DNA from: Paracoccaceae bacterium
GTDB taxonomy: Bacteria > Pseudomonadota > Alphaproteobacteria > Rhodobacterales > Rhodobacteraceae
Assembly: GCA_027486345.1 (NCBI GenBank)
Contig: JAIXPH010000011.1
Span: 1 to 48,177, forward strand
Direction: 5' to 3'
DNA: 48,177 bases
This document shows positions 36,064-44,015 of this stretch, piece after piece; position 1 is the first letter of the stretch, and the number at the start of each line of letters is the position of its first letter. The notes under the pieces are model-generated. The model saw nothing but the letters and a program-made list of their open reading frames with translations, made no database searches and was not told the DNA's origin. Position numbers and translations under genes: made by a program.

Positions 36064-37185
36064 ATGCCTGATCGTCTGATCCTGCACATCGGCATGCACA
36101 AGACCGGCACCACCGCCGTGCAAGAGGCCTTGGCCGGTTATGACGACGGCCAGACCCGCATGGCGCAGTTGCGCCATCCCAACCATTCCATCCAGATGCT
36201 GACCTGTTTTGCGCAAGACCCGACGAAGTATCACGTCTGGGTGCGGCAGGGGATGGAGCCGGACCGAGTGTTGCGGATCAGGGCGGCGATGCGGCGCGAA
36301 CTGACCGATGAATTGAGCCTGCCGCGTCGGCAACTGGTCATCTCGGGCGAGGAGATGTCGCTGATGCGGCCCCCTTCTGTGCGGGAGATGGCCGATTTCC
36401 TTGTGCCCCATGCCGCCGATGTGGCGGTGCTGGCGTGGCTGCGCCCGGCGGTCGGCTATATCGTGTCCGCGTTGCAGCAGATGATCCGGGCCGGACAGGC
36501 GACGGCGCTGTTGCCGCGCCCCTGCTATCGCACCCGCTTTGCCCCGTTTTCAGACCGCTTCGGGCGCGCGGCGATGACCTATCGGCTCTATCACGAAGGC
36601 GGGTCCACCGTGACCGAGTTTTGCGACCTTTTGGGCATCCCGCCCCAAGCGGTGCAGGACCGGCGCGAGAATGTCGGCCTGTCGGACACGGCCCTGCGTC
36701 TGATCTGGTTGCTCAACCGCACCGGCCCGGCAACGACGGGAAGCCCGGCACGGCTTGCGGCACGGACGGCCACGATCCGGCATCTGGCCCGCTGCTTTCC
36801 CGGCCGGTTTGCCCTGCCGCCCGACCTTGCCGCCGCCGGGATCGACCGTGACGACATCGTCTGGGCCGAGGCGGAAACCGGCCTGACCCTGTCCGACGGC
36901 ATCCCGGCCATCGATCCGGCCTTGGCGCAGCACCGGCTTGAGGCTTGGCTGGGCAGCGTGACCGATCAGACCGAAGAGGCGCTGGACGAAGAGCTTGACC
37001 GTCTTGGTCTGCGCCCCACCCGCCTTGCCGATCTGGCAGAGCGGGTGGCCGCCCTCTACCGTTACCACCTCGCCCAGACCGAAGCCGAGGCCGAGGCGAA
37101 ATCCGCAACCGTCACCATCTTCCGCGCGGGACATCGAGGCATCGGTGCCGCCGTCAAGGCGCGCATCGACGGGGCGTCTTCGTGA
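36064..37185 (+). CDS. Sulfotransferase-superfamily-like protein of unknown function
   Basis: Protein of 373 residues. The N-terminus LILHIGMHKTGTTAVQEALAG is a PAPS-type P-loop (residues 4-24), and LVISGEEMSLM followed by VAVLAWLRPAVGYIVSALQQ resembles the second phosphate-binding region, with the Arg in LRP. After about residue 130 the sequence has family-like helices (MTYRLYHEGGSTVTEFCDLLGI) but no other recognised domain. Many Rhodobacterales carry GMHKTGT proteins annotated only as hypothetical or sulfotransferase-like. Start ATG 36064 (MPDRLILHIG) is preferred to GTG 36052. A region of degraded sequence follows it. Confidence 0.72.
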   Translation: MPDRLILHIGMHKTGTTAVQEALAGYDDGQTRMAQLRHPNHSIQMLTCFAQDPTKYHVWVRQGMEPDRVLRIRAAMRRELTDELSLPRRQLVISGEEMSLMRPPSVREMADFLVPHAADVAVLAWLRPAVGYIVSALQQMIRAGQATALLPRPCYRTRFAPFSDRFGRAAMTYRLYHEGGSTVTEFCDLLGIPPQAVQDRRENVGLSDTALRLIWLLNRTGPATTGSPARLAARTATIRHLARCFPGRFALPPDLAAAGIDRDDIVWAEAETGLTLSDGIPAIDPALAQHRLEAWLGSVTDQTEEALDEELDRLGLRPTRLADLAERVAALYRYHLAQTEAEAEAKSATVTIFRAGHRGIGAAVKARIDGASS

Positions 37186-37243
37186 CGGTTGCGGTCGTGG
37201 TGGCCTGAATGATGTGGACTAGCAGATCGCCCGCGTCAGGATC

Positions 37244-37643
37244 ATGCGCAACGCCGCGACCTGGCGCCGAGGCCATGCCCGCCACCACACCGACACCTCT
37301 ATCGTCGACCGCGACGCCAAGAGTGCGATCATGCGTCCCCCGGCCTTTGCCAGGTTGATCCTTGGCCTTTGCGGATGCCGTCGCCTTTGTGCCGCGCTGT
37401 CTGGGCAACGCCATCTCCGGCCCGACGACGGCGGAACGGACCGTCGTGCCGCACTCCGACTGGGGCAAGGTGCAGCCTGTGGCGCAGGTCCATGCCGCCA
37501 TTTATGCCGCGACGATCGCACAACCTGCCGGACACCCGCTGTCCTGCGCCCGCATCCCGCCCGTCGGGCGTCCCGCCAGCCCCGCCGCGCAGGTGGTTCT
37601 GGTCTGGTTGATCGACCGCCTGACCAGCCCCACCCCGGCCTGA
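37244..37643 (+). pseudogene. Possible decayed coding region, frameshifted
   Basis: The 565 bases between the sulfotransferase-like gene and the LacI-type gene hold no intact gene. Two segments have coding-like codon use (third positions rich in G/C) but in different frames: from ATG 37244 (MRNAATWRRGHARHHTDTSI, then VDRDAKSAIMRPPAFARLIL) to about 37358, and 37362-37643 (AFADAVAFVPRCLGNAISGP, then ERTVVPHSDWGKVQPVAQVH) ending in TGA. Joining them by a frameshift near 37355 would give one chain of about 130 residues. I do not recognise it. It may be a remnant of a longer gene or a short real one starting at TTG 37362. Confidence 0.35.
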
Positions 37644-37699
37644 GTGGCCCGATCCCATGGCCGGCAAGGGGGCCGCGCCGGGGGCCGTGCGCGGAGTGA

Positions 37700-37728
37700 T
37701 TGACGTACCTCACGCCGCGGCCGATAGT
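37700..37728 (+). promoter_or_regulatory. Promoter of the LacI-type regulator gene, with a possible operator half-site
   Basis: TTGACG (37700-37705), a 17-base spacer and GATAGT (37723-37728) match a sigma-70-type promoter. CGTACCTCA (37704-37712) within it equals nine bases of the operator palindrome at 38838-38857, suggesting autoregulation. Transcription would start near 37735, just before the ribosome site AAGGGGG (37736-37742) and the TTG start at 37751. Confidence 0.55.
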
Positions 37729-37750
37729 CGGCGCGAAGGGGGAACGCAGC

Positions 37751-38779
37751 TTGTCCAGACCGACCGTCAACGACATCGCCCGCGAGGCCGGGGTCAGCCT
37801 TGCCACCGTGGACCGCGTGTTGAACGCGCGCCCCGGCGTGCGGGGCAAGACCATCACCGCCGTGAATGAGGCCATCGCCCGGCTTGGCTATGTCCGCGAC
37901 ATGGCCGCGGCCAATCTGGCACGCTCCCGGCGCTATCCCATGGCGGTGTTCCTGCCAGACGGCGGCGGGCAATTCGTGCAGACGGTCGCCGATGCGCTGG
38001 ACGAGGCCGCGCAACAAGCCGCCGCGACCCGGACCGAGATGTCCTTGATCCGCTATCCGGCCGGGGACACGCATCATCTGGCCGCGCTGCTGGCGGGGGT
38101 GGACCCCGAAGCGGTGGCCGGTGTCGCCCTGATGGCCCCGGAAACCCCGGTGTTGCGCGATGCGGTGCGGGCCTTGCGGGCGCGAGCGGTGCCGGTGGTG
38201 GCCTTGGCCTCGGACCTGCCCAACGCGGGGTGCGACCACTTCATCGGCATCGACTCCCGCGCGGCCGGGCGCACGGCAGGCGTGTTGATGGGCCGGTTTC
38301 TGGGCGCGCGCCCGCAGCGCGTGGCGGTTCTGGCCGAAACCATGCTGCTGCGCGACGCCATCGAACGCCGCCGCGGGTTTGACGAGGTGTTGCAGGCCGA
38401 TTTCCCCCTTGTCGAGGTTCTGCCCACCTTGGAAACCCATGGCGCGACCGAGGCGCTGCGGCGCGGTCTGGCCGAAATCCTGACCGGCACCGATCTCGGC
38501 GGCATCTATCTGCTCGGGTCCGGGCATCGCGCCCTGACCGCCGCGCTGGAGGGTATGGGCCTGTTGGGCCGGGTGGTGGTGATCGGGCATGAGCTGACCA
38601 AGGCCAGCCGCGCCGCGCTGGAATCGGGCCATATCCATGCGGTGATCGCGCAGAACCCGGGCCATCTGGCCAGATCCACCCTGCGTGTGCTGCGCGCCAA
38701 GGCCGACCGCCAGCCCATCGACGAAGGACAGGAACAGTTGCGGATCGACATCGTTATCCGCGAAAACCTGCCCGCCTGA
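37751..38779 (+). CDS. LacI-family transcriptional regulator
   Basis: DNA-binding repressor of 342 residues. The LacI helix-turn-helix and hinge are clear at the start: SRPTVNDIAREAGVSLATVDRVLN, then ARPGVRGKTITAVNEAIARLGY. The periplasmic-binding-like domain follows (YPMAVFLPDGGGQFVQTVADAL ... IGIDSRAAGRTAGVLMGRFL). The start is TTG 37751 with AAGGGGG 8 bases upstream; an in-frame TTG at 37700 coincides with the -35 box and would add 17 unlikely residues. The long form of the effector domain resembles regulators of substituted-sugar or polyol genes. A palindrome of LacI-operator form lies between this gene and the transporter operon, so local control is very likely. Confidence 0.92.
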   Translation: MSRPTVNDIAREAGVSLATVDRVLNARPGVRGKTITAVNEAIARLGYVRDMAAANLARSRRYPMAVFLPDGGGQFVQTVADALDEAAQQAAATRTEMSLIRYPAGDTHHLAALLAGVDPEAVAGVALMAPETPVLRDAVRALRARAVPVVALASDLPNAGCDHFIGIDSRAAGRTAGVLMGRFLGARPQRVAVLAETMLLRDAIERRRGFDEVLQADFPLVEVLPTLETHGATEALRRGLAEILTGTDLGGIYLLGSGHRALTAALEGMGLLGRVVVIGHELTKASRAALESGHIHAVIAQNPGHLARSTLRVLRAKADRQPIDEGQEQLRIDIVIRENLPA

Positions 38780-38791
38780 CCCCGCCCCCGT

Positions 38792-38840
38792 CCCTCGCAG
38801 ACCGCCGTTCCGGCGGTTCCGAGGGGCTTTGGCGGTTTTT
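38792..38840 (+). terminator. Terminator of the LacI-type gene
   Basis: CCCTCG (38792-38797) and CGAGGG (38820-38825) enclose ACCGCC with GGCGGT (38801-38817), a two-part stem, and a TTT and GGCGGTTTTT tail follows. The T run enters the operator palindrome. It separates the regulator from the transporter operon. Confidence 0.6.
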
Positions 38841-38857
38841 GAGGTACGCACCTCAAA
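38838..38857. promoter_or_regulatory. Palindromic operator in front of the transporter operon
   Basis: TTTGAGGTACGCACCTCAAA is a perfect inverted repeat with 8-base arms and a central ACGC. It lies 115 bases before the binding-protein ATG and directly after the LacI-type gene. A nine-base piece (TGAGGTACG on one strand) recurs in the promoter of the regulator at 37704-37712. This is the expected target of the adjacent repressor. Confidence 0.72.
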
Positions 38858-38971
38858 TTCATGTGGACAGACTCAGGCCACCGTGCCTATCGTGGCCGCA
38901 CAAGAAGACCCGACGGGGACTTCATCCGATCGGGTCCGCGCTTTCACATAGAAAACCGGGAGGATACTGAG

Positions 38972-40288
38972 ATGAAGACAAGGCTTCTGACCGCCACGGC
39001 GGTCGCAGCACTCTGCTCTGCAAGTGCCGCATCCGCGCAGTCGAACGAACTCACCCTCTGCTGGGCCGCATGGGACCCCGCAAACGCGCTGGTCGAATTG
39101 TCCAAGGACTTTGAAACCCAGTCCGGCATCAAGATGAACTTCGAATTCGTGCCATGGCCGAATTTCGCGGACCGCATGCTGAACGAGCTGAACTCGGGCG
39201 GGCAGTTGTGCGACCTGCTGATCGGCGACAGCCAGTGGATCGGCGGCGGGGCCGAGAACGGCCATTACGTCAAGCTGAACGACTTCTTCGCCGCCAACAG
39301 CATCTCGATGGCCGACTTCATGCCCGCCGCCGTCTATGCCTATTCGACCTGGCCCAAGGGCAGTGAAAACTACTACGCCCTGCCCGCGATGGGCGATGCG
39401 AACGGCTGGTTCTACCGCAAGGACTGGTTCGCCCGCGACGACATCAAGGCCGCGTTCAAGGAAGCCACCGGCCGCGATCTGGCCGAACCCAAAACCCAAA
39501 AGGAACTCCTGGAAACCGCGCAATTCTTCCAGGGGCGTGAGATTGACGGCAAGACGGTTTACGGTGCCTCGATCTTCACCGAGCGCGGCTCCGAAGGTAT
39601 CACGATGGGGGCCACGGGGGCCTTGTATGCCTGGGGCTTCAAATATGAAAACACTCCCGGCAAGTATGACATGGAAGGGGCGGTGAACTCCCCCGCCGCG
39701 GTCGAAGCGCTGGAATTCTACAAGGAATTCTACAAGACCGCGACGCCCCCCGGCTATGACAACGCCTATATGGAACAGTCGCTGGACGCGTTCAAATCCG
39801 GTCAGGTGGCGATGGCGATGAACTGGTTCGCCTTCTTCCCCGGACTTTATGCCGACCCGAACACCGGCGGCGACAAGATCGACTTCTTCGTGAACCCAGC
39901 CCAGAACCAGCCCGCCTCGACCCTGGGCGGTCAGGGGATTTCGGTGGTGTCCTACACCGACAACATGGATGGCGCGCTGGAATACATCAGATGGTTCGCC
40001 AACCCCGAGGTGCAGAAGAAATGGTGGTCGATGGGCGGCTATTCCGTCCACAACGCCGTGCTGAATGACCCGGGCTTCAAGGACAGCGCCCCCTTTGCGG
40101 GTGACTTCCTTGAGGCGATGTCTGCCGTGCAGGACTTCTGGCAGGAACCGGCCTATGCCTCGCTGCTGCTGGCTATGCAAGAACGCCTCCACAACTATGT
40201 GGTCGCTGACCAAGGCACCGCGAAAGAGGCGCTGGACGGTCTGATCGCCGACTGGACCGAAGTGTTCGAGGACGAGGGCAAGCTCTGA
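38972..40288 (+). CDS. Extracellular solute-binding protein (family 1, sugar/polyol type)
   Basis: Periplasmic binding protein of 438 residues for the importer encoded downstream. The signal peptide (MKTRLLTATAVAALCSASAASA) is cut near residue 22. The mature protein opens SNELTLCWAAWDPANALVELSKDFE, with the ligand-facing WAAWDPA region, and the LIGDSQWIGGGAENGHYVKL and YYALPAMGDANGWFYRKDWF segments typical of carbohydrate-binding family 1 proteins. The ATG at 38972 has GGAGG at a good distance (38959-38963). A paired REP-like element separates it from the permease genes, which may allow more binding protein than permease to be made. The ligand is unknown; the co-transcribed kinase suggests a C3 sugar or a compound that yields one. 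Confidence 0.93.
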   Translation: MKTRLLTATAVAALCSASAASAQSNELTLCWAAWDPANALVELSKDFETQSGIKMNFEFVPWPNFADRMLNELNSGGQLCDLLIGDSQWIGGGAENGHYVKLNDFFAANSISMADFMPAAVYAYSTWPKGSENYYALPAMGDANGWFYRKDWFARDDIKAAFKEATGRDLAEPKTQKELLETAQFFQGREIDGKTVYGASIFTERGSEGITMGATGALYAWGFKYENTPGKYDMEGAVNSPAAVEALEFYKEFYKTATPPGYDNAYMEQSLDAFKSGQVAMAMNWFAFFPGLYADPNTGGDKIDFFVNPAQNQPASTLGGQGISVVSYTDNMDGALEYIRWFANPEVQKKWWSMGGYSVHNAVLNDPGFKDSAPFAGDFLEAMSAVQDFWQEPAYASLLLAMQERLHNYVVADQGTAKEALDGLIADWTEVFEDEGKL

Positions 40289-40307
40289 TCCTGTCCGTCG
40301 GGGGCAG

Positions 40308-40457
40308 CCCCCTCACCCCTGACCCCTCTCCCCCGGTGGGGAGAGGGGGACGCGCCTGACGCCCCGGCGTTGGGATCGTCATCGGGTGGGGGACTGACCC
40401 TTCCACCAACGCAACGCCTTCCCTCTCCCCCCGGGGGAGAGGGTTAGGGTGAGGGGG
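40308..40457. repeat. Paired REP-like inverted element, copy 2
   Basis: This 150-base block starts CCCCCTCACCC (40308-40318) and ends GGGTGAGGGGG (40447-40457), as in copy 1 at 13872-14003. Each end again contains the hairpin CCCTCTCCCC with GGGGAGAGGG (40324-40347 and 40421-40443). The middle differs from copy 1. Lying between the binding-protein gene and the first permease gene, it could protect the upstream message and lower downstream expression. Confidence 0.8.
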
Positions 40458-40486
40458 TTACCCCACCCGACCTACAGGAACCTCCC

Positions 40487-41431
40487 ATGCCCAATCCGCT
40501 TGACGCCGCCGCCCGCGCCACGCCGCCCACCGTCGCCCGCCGCATCCGGGGCCTGTCGGACCGCGCCATCGCGTGGCTCTTTGTGGCCCCGACGATCTTT
40601 CTTCTGCTGGCGATCAACATTTTCCCGCTGATCTGGACGGTGCGGCTGTCTTTCACCAATTACCGCGCCAATCGCCCGAATGAAGAGGTCGAGTGGGTCG
40701 GCTTGCGGAATTACATCCGCATCCTGACCGACGATGGCATCTGGGCGAATATGCAGACCACGGCGCATTTCCTGTTCTGGACGCTGGTGCTTCAGGTCAT
40801 CCTTGGCTTTGCATTGGCCTGGCTGATCAACCGCAAGTTCAAAGGCAATGACCTGCTGACGACCCTGATCGTGCTGCCGATGATGCTGTCACCCGCCGTC
40901 GTGGGCAACTTCTGGACGTTCCTGTATCAGCCGCAAATTGGCCTTGTGAATTACACCGTCGAGTTGCTGACAGGCACGCCCGCGAATTCGTTTTCCATGC
41001 TCGGCCCCGGTGGTTATGCGCCGTGGTCCATCATCATCGTGGACACATGGATGTGGACGCCTTTTGTCATGCTGATCTGCCTCGCCGGGCTGCGCTCCAT
41101 CCCCGATTACATCTATGAGGCGGCGGAAGTGGACCGCGCCAGCAAATGGCGGCAGTTCTGGACGATCACCGTGCCGATGGTGCTGCCGTTCCTGATGCTG
41201 GCGGTGCTGTTCCGGGGGATCGAGAATTTCAAGATGTTCGACATGGTGGTGCTCTTGACCGGCGGCGGGCCGGGGAATGAGACGCTGCTGGCCTCCATCG
41301 ACCTCAAGCGTGAGGCGTTTGAGAAATGGCGCACCGGCTATTCCTCGGCCTATGCGATCATCCTCTTTGTGACGGTCTTCGGTCTTGCCTCGATCTATGT
41401 CAAAGCCCTGAATAAGGTGAAGGAAAGATGA
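40487..41431 (+). CDS. ABC sugar/polyol permease, MalF/UgpA type
   Basis: Inner-membrane protein of 314 residues and six helices. Helix 1 is AIAWLFVAPTIFLLLAINIFPLIWTVRLSF, typical of UgpA/MalF family members. The EAA loop is EAAEVDRASKWRQFWTITVPMVLPFL. The GGGPGNET motif (LTGGGPGNETLLAS) shared by UgpA-type permeases is near residue 262. The first 25 residues are Pro/Ala/Arg-rich. Start ATG 40487 has AGGAA seven bases upstream. It overlaps the next permease gene by four bases (ATGA). Confidence 0.93.
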   Translation: MPNPLDAAARATPPTVARRIRGLSDRAIAWLFVAPTIFLLLAINIFPLIWTVRLSFTNYRANRPNEEVEWVGLRNYIRILTDDGIWANMQTTAHFLFWTLVLQVILGFALAWLINRKFKGNDLLTTLIVLPMMLSPAVVGNFWTFLYQPQIGLVNYTVELLTGTPANSFSMLGPGGYAPWSIIIVDTWMWTPFVMLICLAGLRSIPDYIYEAAEVDRASKWRQFWTITVPMVLPFLMLAVLFRGIENFKMFDMVVLLTGGGPGNETLLASIDLKREAFEKWRTGYSSAYAIILFVTVFGLASIYVKALNKVKER

Positions 41432-42369
41432 GCGCTTATTCCGTCACCGAACCCACCCGCCGGTCAAAACTGGTGGCCGGGGTGCTGGTGGTGCTTTACA
41501 CCTTTATCACCCTGCTGCCCTTGGTCTGGATCATCTCGACCGGGTTCAAATCCGGGCCGGATTCGATCAGCTATCCGCCCAAGGTGGTGTTTGAGCCCTC
41601 GCTTGAGGGCTATGTGAACCTGTTCACCACCCGCACGAGGGTCGGGGCCGAGGAGTTTGAGAACCTGCCCCCGGCAGAGACGTGGTATGACCAGATCGTG
41701 CGCGATCAGGGCATGGTCATCGCCGGGCCAAGCCGCTTTGGCGAGCGGTTCCTGAACTCGGTCATCATCGGCTTTGGATCGACCTTCCTGTCGATCTTCC
41801 TTGGCACGTTGGCCGCCTATGCCTTTTCCCGCTTCAAGGTGCCGCTGAAGGATGACTTGCTGTTCTTCATCCTCTCGACCCGGATGATGCCGCCCATCGC
41901 GGTCGCGATCCCGATTTTCCTGATGTATCGGGAGCTTGGGCTATCTGACACGCATCTGGGGATGATCCTGCTTTATACGGGCGTGAACATCAGTCTGGCC
42001 GTCTGGCTGCTGAAGGGGTTCATCGACGAAATCCCGCGCGAATATGAAGAGGCGGCGCTGATTGACGGCTACACCCGGTTTCAAGCGTTCCGCAAAGTGG
42101 TGCTGCCGCAGGCGGCGACGGGCATCGCCTCAACCGCGATTTTCTGTCTGATCTTTGCTTGGAACGAATATGCCTTTGCGGTCCTGCTGACCTCCGGCAC
42201 GGCGCAGACGGCCCCCCCGTTCATCCCCACGATCATTGGCGTCGGCGGTCAGGATTGGCCTGCGGTGGCGGCCGGGGCCACGATCTTCCTGTTGCCCGTG
42301 ATGATCTTCACCATCCTCTTGCGCAAGCATCTGTTGCGCGGGATCACCTTTGGCGCGGTGCGGAAATGA
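41428..42369 (+). CDS. ABC sugar/polyol permease, MalG/UgpE type
   Basis: Second permease, 313 residues and six helices. Helix 1 lies in LVAGVLVVLYTFITLLPLVWIISTGFKSG, the standard MalG/UgpE start. The insertion FTTRTRVGAEEFENLPPAETWYDQ after helix 1 is a periplasmic loop of the kind found in polyol transporters. The coupling motif is EIPREYEEAALIDGYTRFQAFRKVVLPQAA. It shares ATGA overlaps with both neighbours, so the unit is tightly coupled. It pairs with the preceding protein to form the channel. Confidence 0.93.
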   Translation: MSAYSVTEPTRRSKLVAGVLVVLYTFITLLPLVWIISTGFKSGPDSISYPPKVVFEPSLEGYVNLFTTRTRVGAEEFENLPPAETWYDQIVRDQGMVIAGPSRFGERFLNSVIIGFGSTFLSIFLGTLAAYAFSRFKVPLKDDLLFFILSTRMMPPIAVAIPIFLMYRELGLSDTHLGMILLYTGVNISLAVWLLKGFIDEIPREYEEAALIDGYTRFQAFRKVVLPQAATGIASTAIFCLIFAWNEYAFAVLLTSGTAQTAPPFIPTIIGVGGQDWPAVAAGATIFLLPVMIFTILLRKHLLRGITFGAVRK

Positions 42370-42554
42370 CAGACTTCCTTCGCAATCTGATCCGCCTGCG
42401 TCGCGGCCCGTGGGAGATGGTGGCCACCATCCTGATCGCCTTGGGCGTGGTCATGCTCATGCAGCCCTTTGCCTTGGCGCTGTTCACATGGTCCTTCCTT
42501 GTCACCCTTGTCGGCACGGTGATGTTCATCATCGTCAGCCATTTCCCGGAGTGA
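42366..42554 (+). CDS. Small two-helix membrane protein in the transporter operon
   Basis: Protein of 62 residues: a basic N-terminal helix (MTDFLRNLIRLRRGPWEM) followed by two hydrophobic segments (VATILIALGVVMLMQPFALAL and LFTWSFLVTLVGTVMFIIVSHF). The ATG overlaps the stop of the permease gene (ATGA), which is strong evidence that it is translated. I do not recognise the family. Small membrane proteins encoded inside ABC operons occur in the rhizobial glycerol system, where one of about 90 residues (DUF2160) sits between permease and binding protein. A role as a transporter accessory subunit is therefore an attractive inference. Confidence 0.78.
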   Translation: MTDFLRNLIRLRRGPWEMVATILIALGVVMLMQPFALALFTWSFLVTLVGTVMFIIVSHFPE

Positions 42555-42559
42555 CCGCG

Positions 42560-42925
42560 ATGCTGGAAAAGCTGTCCCCGATCTTGCCCGCCCGCAATAT
42601 CGCCGAGGCAGAAACGTTCTGGTCCCGCCTTGGCTTTGCGACCATCTACGTCGATGACGACTATCTCTTGATGAAGCGCGAGGGGGCAGAGGTGCATTTC
42701 TTTCACCACCCCGGCATTGAGCCAGCCCAGAACGACCACGGCGCCTATCTGCGGCCCGCCGATGTGGATGCGCTGGATGCGGAATGGGCGGCGCTTGGTC
42801 TGCCTGCGGCGGGCATACCGCGCCTTGTGCGGGCGGAAGACAAACCCTGGGGCATGCGGGAACTTGCCCTGATCGACCCCGATGGAAACCTCATCCGCGC
42901 CGGACAGGAGTTGCCCCTTGGCTGA
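42560..42925 (+). CDS. VOC-fold (bleomycin-resistance-like) protein in the transporter operon
   Basis: Protein of 121 residues of the BRP-type vicinal-oxygen-chelate fold. It opens MLEKLSPILPARNIAEAETFWSRLGF, a standard first repeat, and ends with PWGMRELALIDPDGNLIRAGQEL, the usual last strands. The middle YLLMKREGAEVHFFHHPGIEP is typical of the dimeric bleomycin-binding subgroup. It lies between the small membrane protein and the ATPases and overlaps the first ATPase gene by eight bases. Within a catabolic operon it may bind or isomerise a metabolite rather than give antibiotic resistance; this is inference. Confidence 0.85.
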   Translation: MLEKLSPILPARNIAEAETFWSRLGFATIYVDDDYLLMKREGAEVHFFHHPGIEPAQNDHGAYLRPADVDALDAEWAALGLPAAGIPRLVRAEDKPWGMRELALIDPDGNLIRAGQELPLG

Positions 42926-44015
42926 GATCGTCATCCGCAACCTGCGCAAGGAATTCGGCAGCTTCACCGCCGTGAAGGGATCGTCCTTCACCATCGGGGA
43001 TGGTGAGTTCTTCATGCTGCTCGGCCCCTCGGGCTGTGGCAAGACCACGACCCTGCGGATGATCGCGGGGTTGGAACTGCCGACATCGGGCGAAATTCTG
43101 ATTGATGGTGAGGATGTCAGCCAGCGCCCCGCCAGCCAGCGTGACATCGCGATGGTGTTCCAGATGTTCGCGCTTTACCCGCATATGAACGTCCGCAAGA
43201 ACATTGCCTATCCCTTGGTCTCGCAAGGGATGCCACGGGCTGAGGTGGCAGCCAAGGTGGCCGAGGTGGCGCGTATCCTTGGCATCACCGATATTCTGGA
43301 CAAGCCCGTGGGCGGCTTGTCGGGCGGGGATCGGCAGCGGGTGGCTTTGGGGCGGGCGATTGTGCGCAGCCCCAAGGCGTTCATGATGGATGAACCGCTT
43401 GGTGCTTTGGATGCCGAATTCCGCGAGCATATGGCCGAAGAGTTGCGCGCCCTGCATGACCGGATGGGGGCCACCACCGTCTATGTCACCCATGACCAGT
43501 TGGAGGCGATGCAGATGGGCGACAAGATCGTGGTGATGAACCATGGCGTTGTCGAACAATTCGGCAAACCGCAGGACATCTATGACCACCCCGCCACCCT
43601 GTTCGTGGCGGATTTCATCGGCAGCCCTGCGATGAATTTCCTGCGCTTTCATGGCGGTATTCGCGCGGGGGATCGCGCGGTCACCTTGGGTGATGTGCGG
43701 ATCGACACGCCGGAATTGCATGGCGATGCTGCGCCGACCGACCTCGTCTTGGGTGTGCGGCCAGAGCATGTCACCCTGACCGATGACGCCCCCTATCGCG
43801 GACGGATCGAGGCGGCGGAGTATCTGGGCACCACCCAGATCATCACCCTCTCCATCCCGCATGGCACGGTGAAGGCGCGCATCCCGTCGGGTCTGGTCTG
43901 CCGGGTGGGCGATACGGTCGGCCTGTCTTTCCGGGCGCAGAACCTGTCGCTGTTTGATGCGGGCACGGGGCGGGCTTTCCGCACGGCGGCGAATGCAGGG
44001 GTGTTCCATGGCTGA
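42918..44015 (+). CDS. ABC transporter ATP-binding protein A (MalK/UgpC/GlpS type)
   Basis: ATPase of 365 residues. It starts with TTG at 42918 (MAEIVIRNLRKEFGSFTAVK), with AGGAG seven bases upstream, inside the end of the VOC gene. Walker A GPSGCGKT, Walker B FMMDEPLGALD and H-loop VTHDQLEAMQMG are intact. The signature reads LSGGDRQRV, with Asp in place of the usual Gln. The C-terminal TOBE part from about 235 has LGVRPEHVTL. Two separate ATPases in one importer operon (this and the next) are the arrangement of the glycerol importer GlpS/GlpT. Confidence 0.93.
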   Translation: MAEIVIRNLRKEFGSFTAVKGSSFTIGDGEFFMLLGPSGCGKTTTLRMIAGLELPTSGEILIDGEDVSQRPASQRDIAMVFQMFALYPHMNVRKNIAYPLVSQGMPRAEVAAKVAEVARILGITDILDKPVGGLSGGDRQRVALGRAIVRSPKAFMMDEPLGALDAEFREHMAEELRALHDRMGATTVYVTHDQLEAMQMGDKIVVMNHGVVEQFGKPQDIYDHPATLFVADFIGSPAMNFLRFHGGIRAGDRAVTLGDVRIDTPELHGDAAPTDLVLGVRPEHVTLTDDAPYRGRIEAAEYLGTTQIITLSIPHGTVKARIPSGLVCRVGDTVGLSFRAQNLSLFDAGTGRAFRTAANAGVFHG

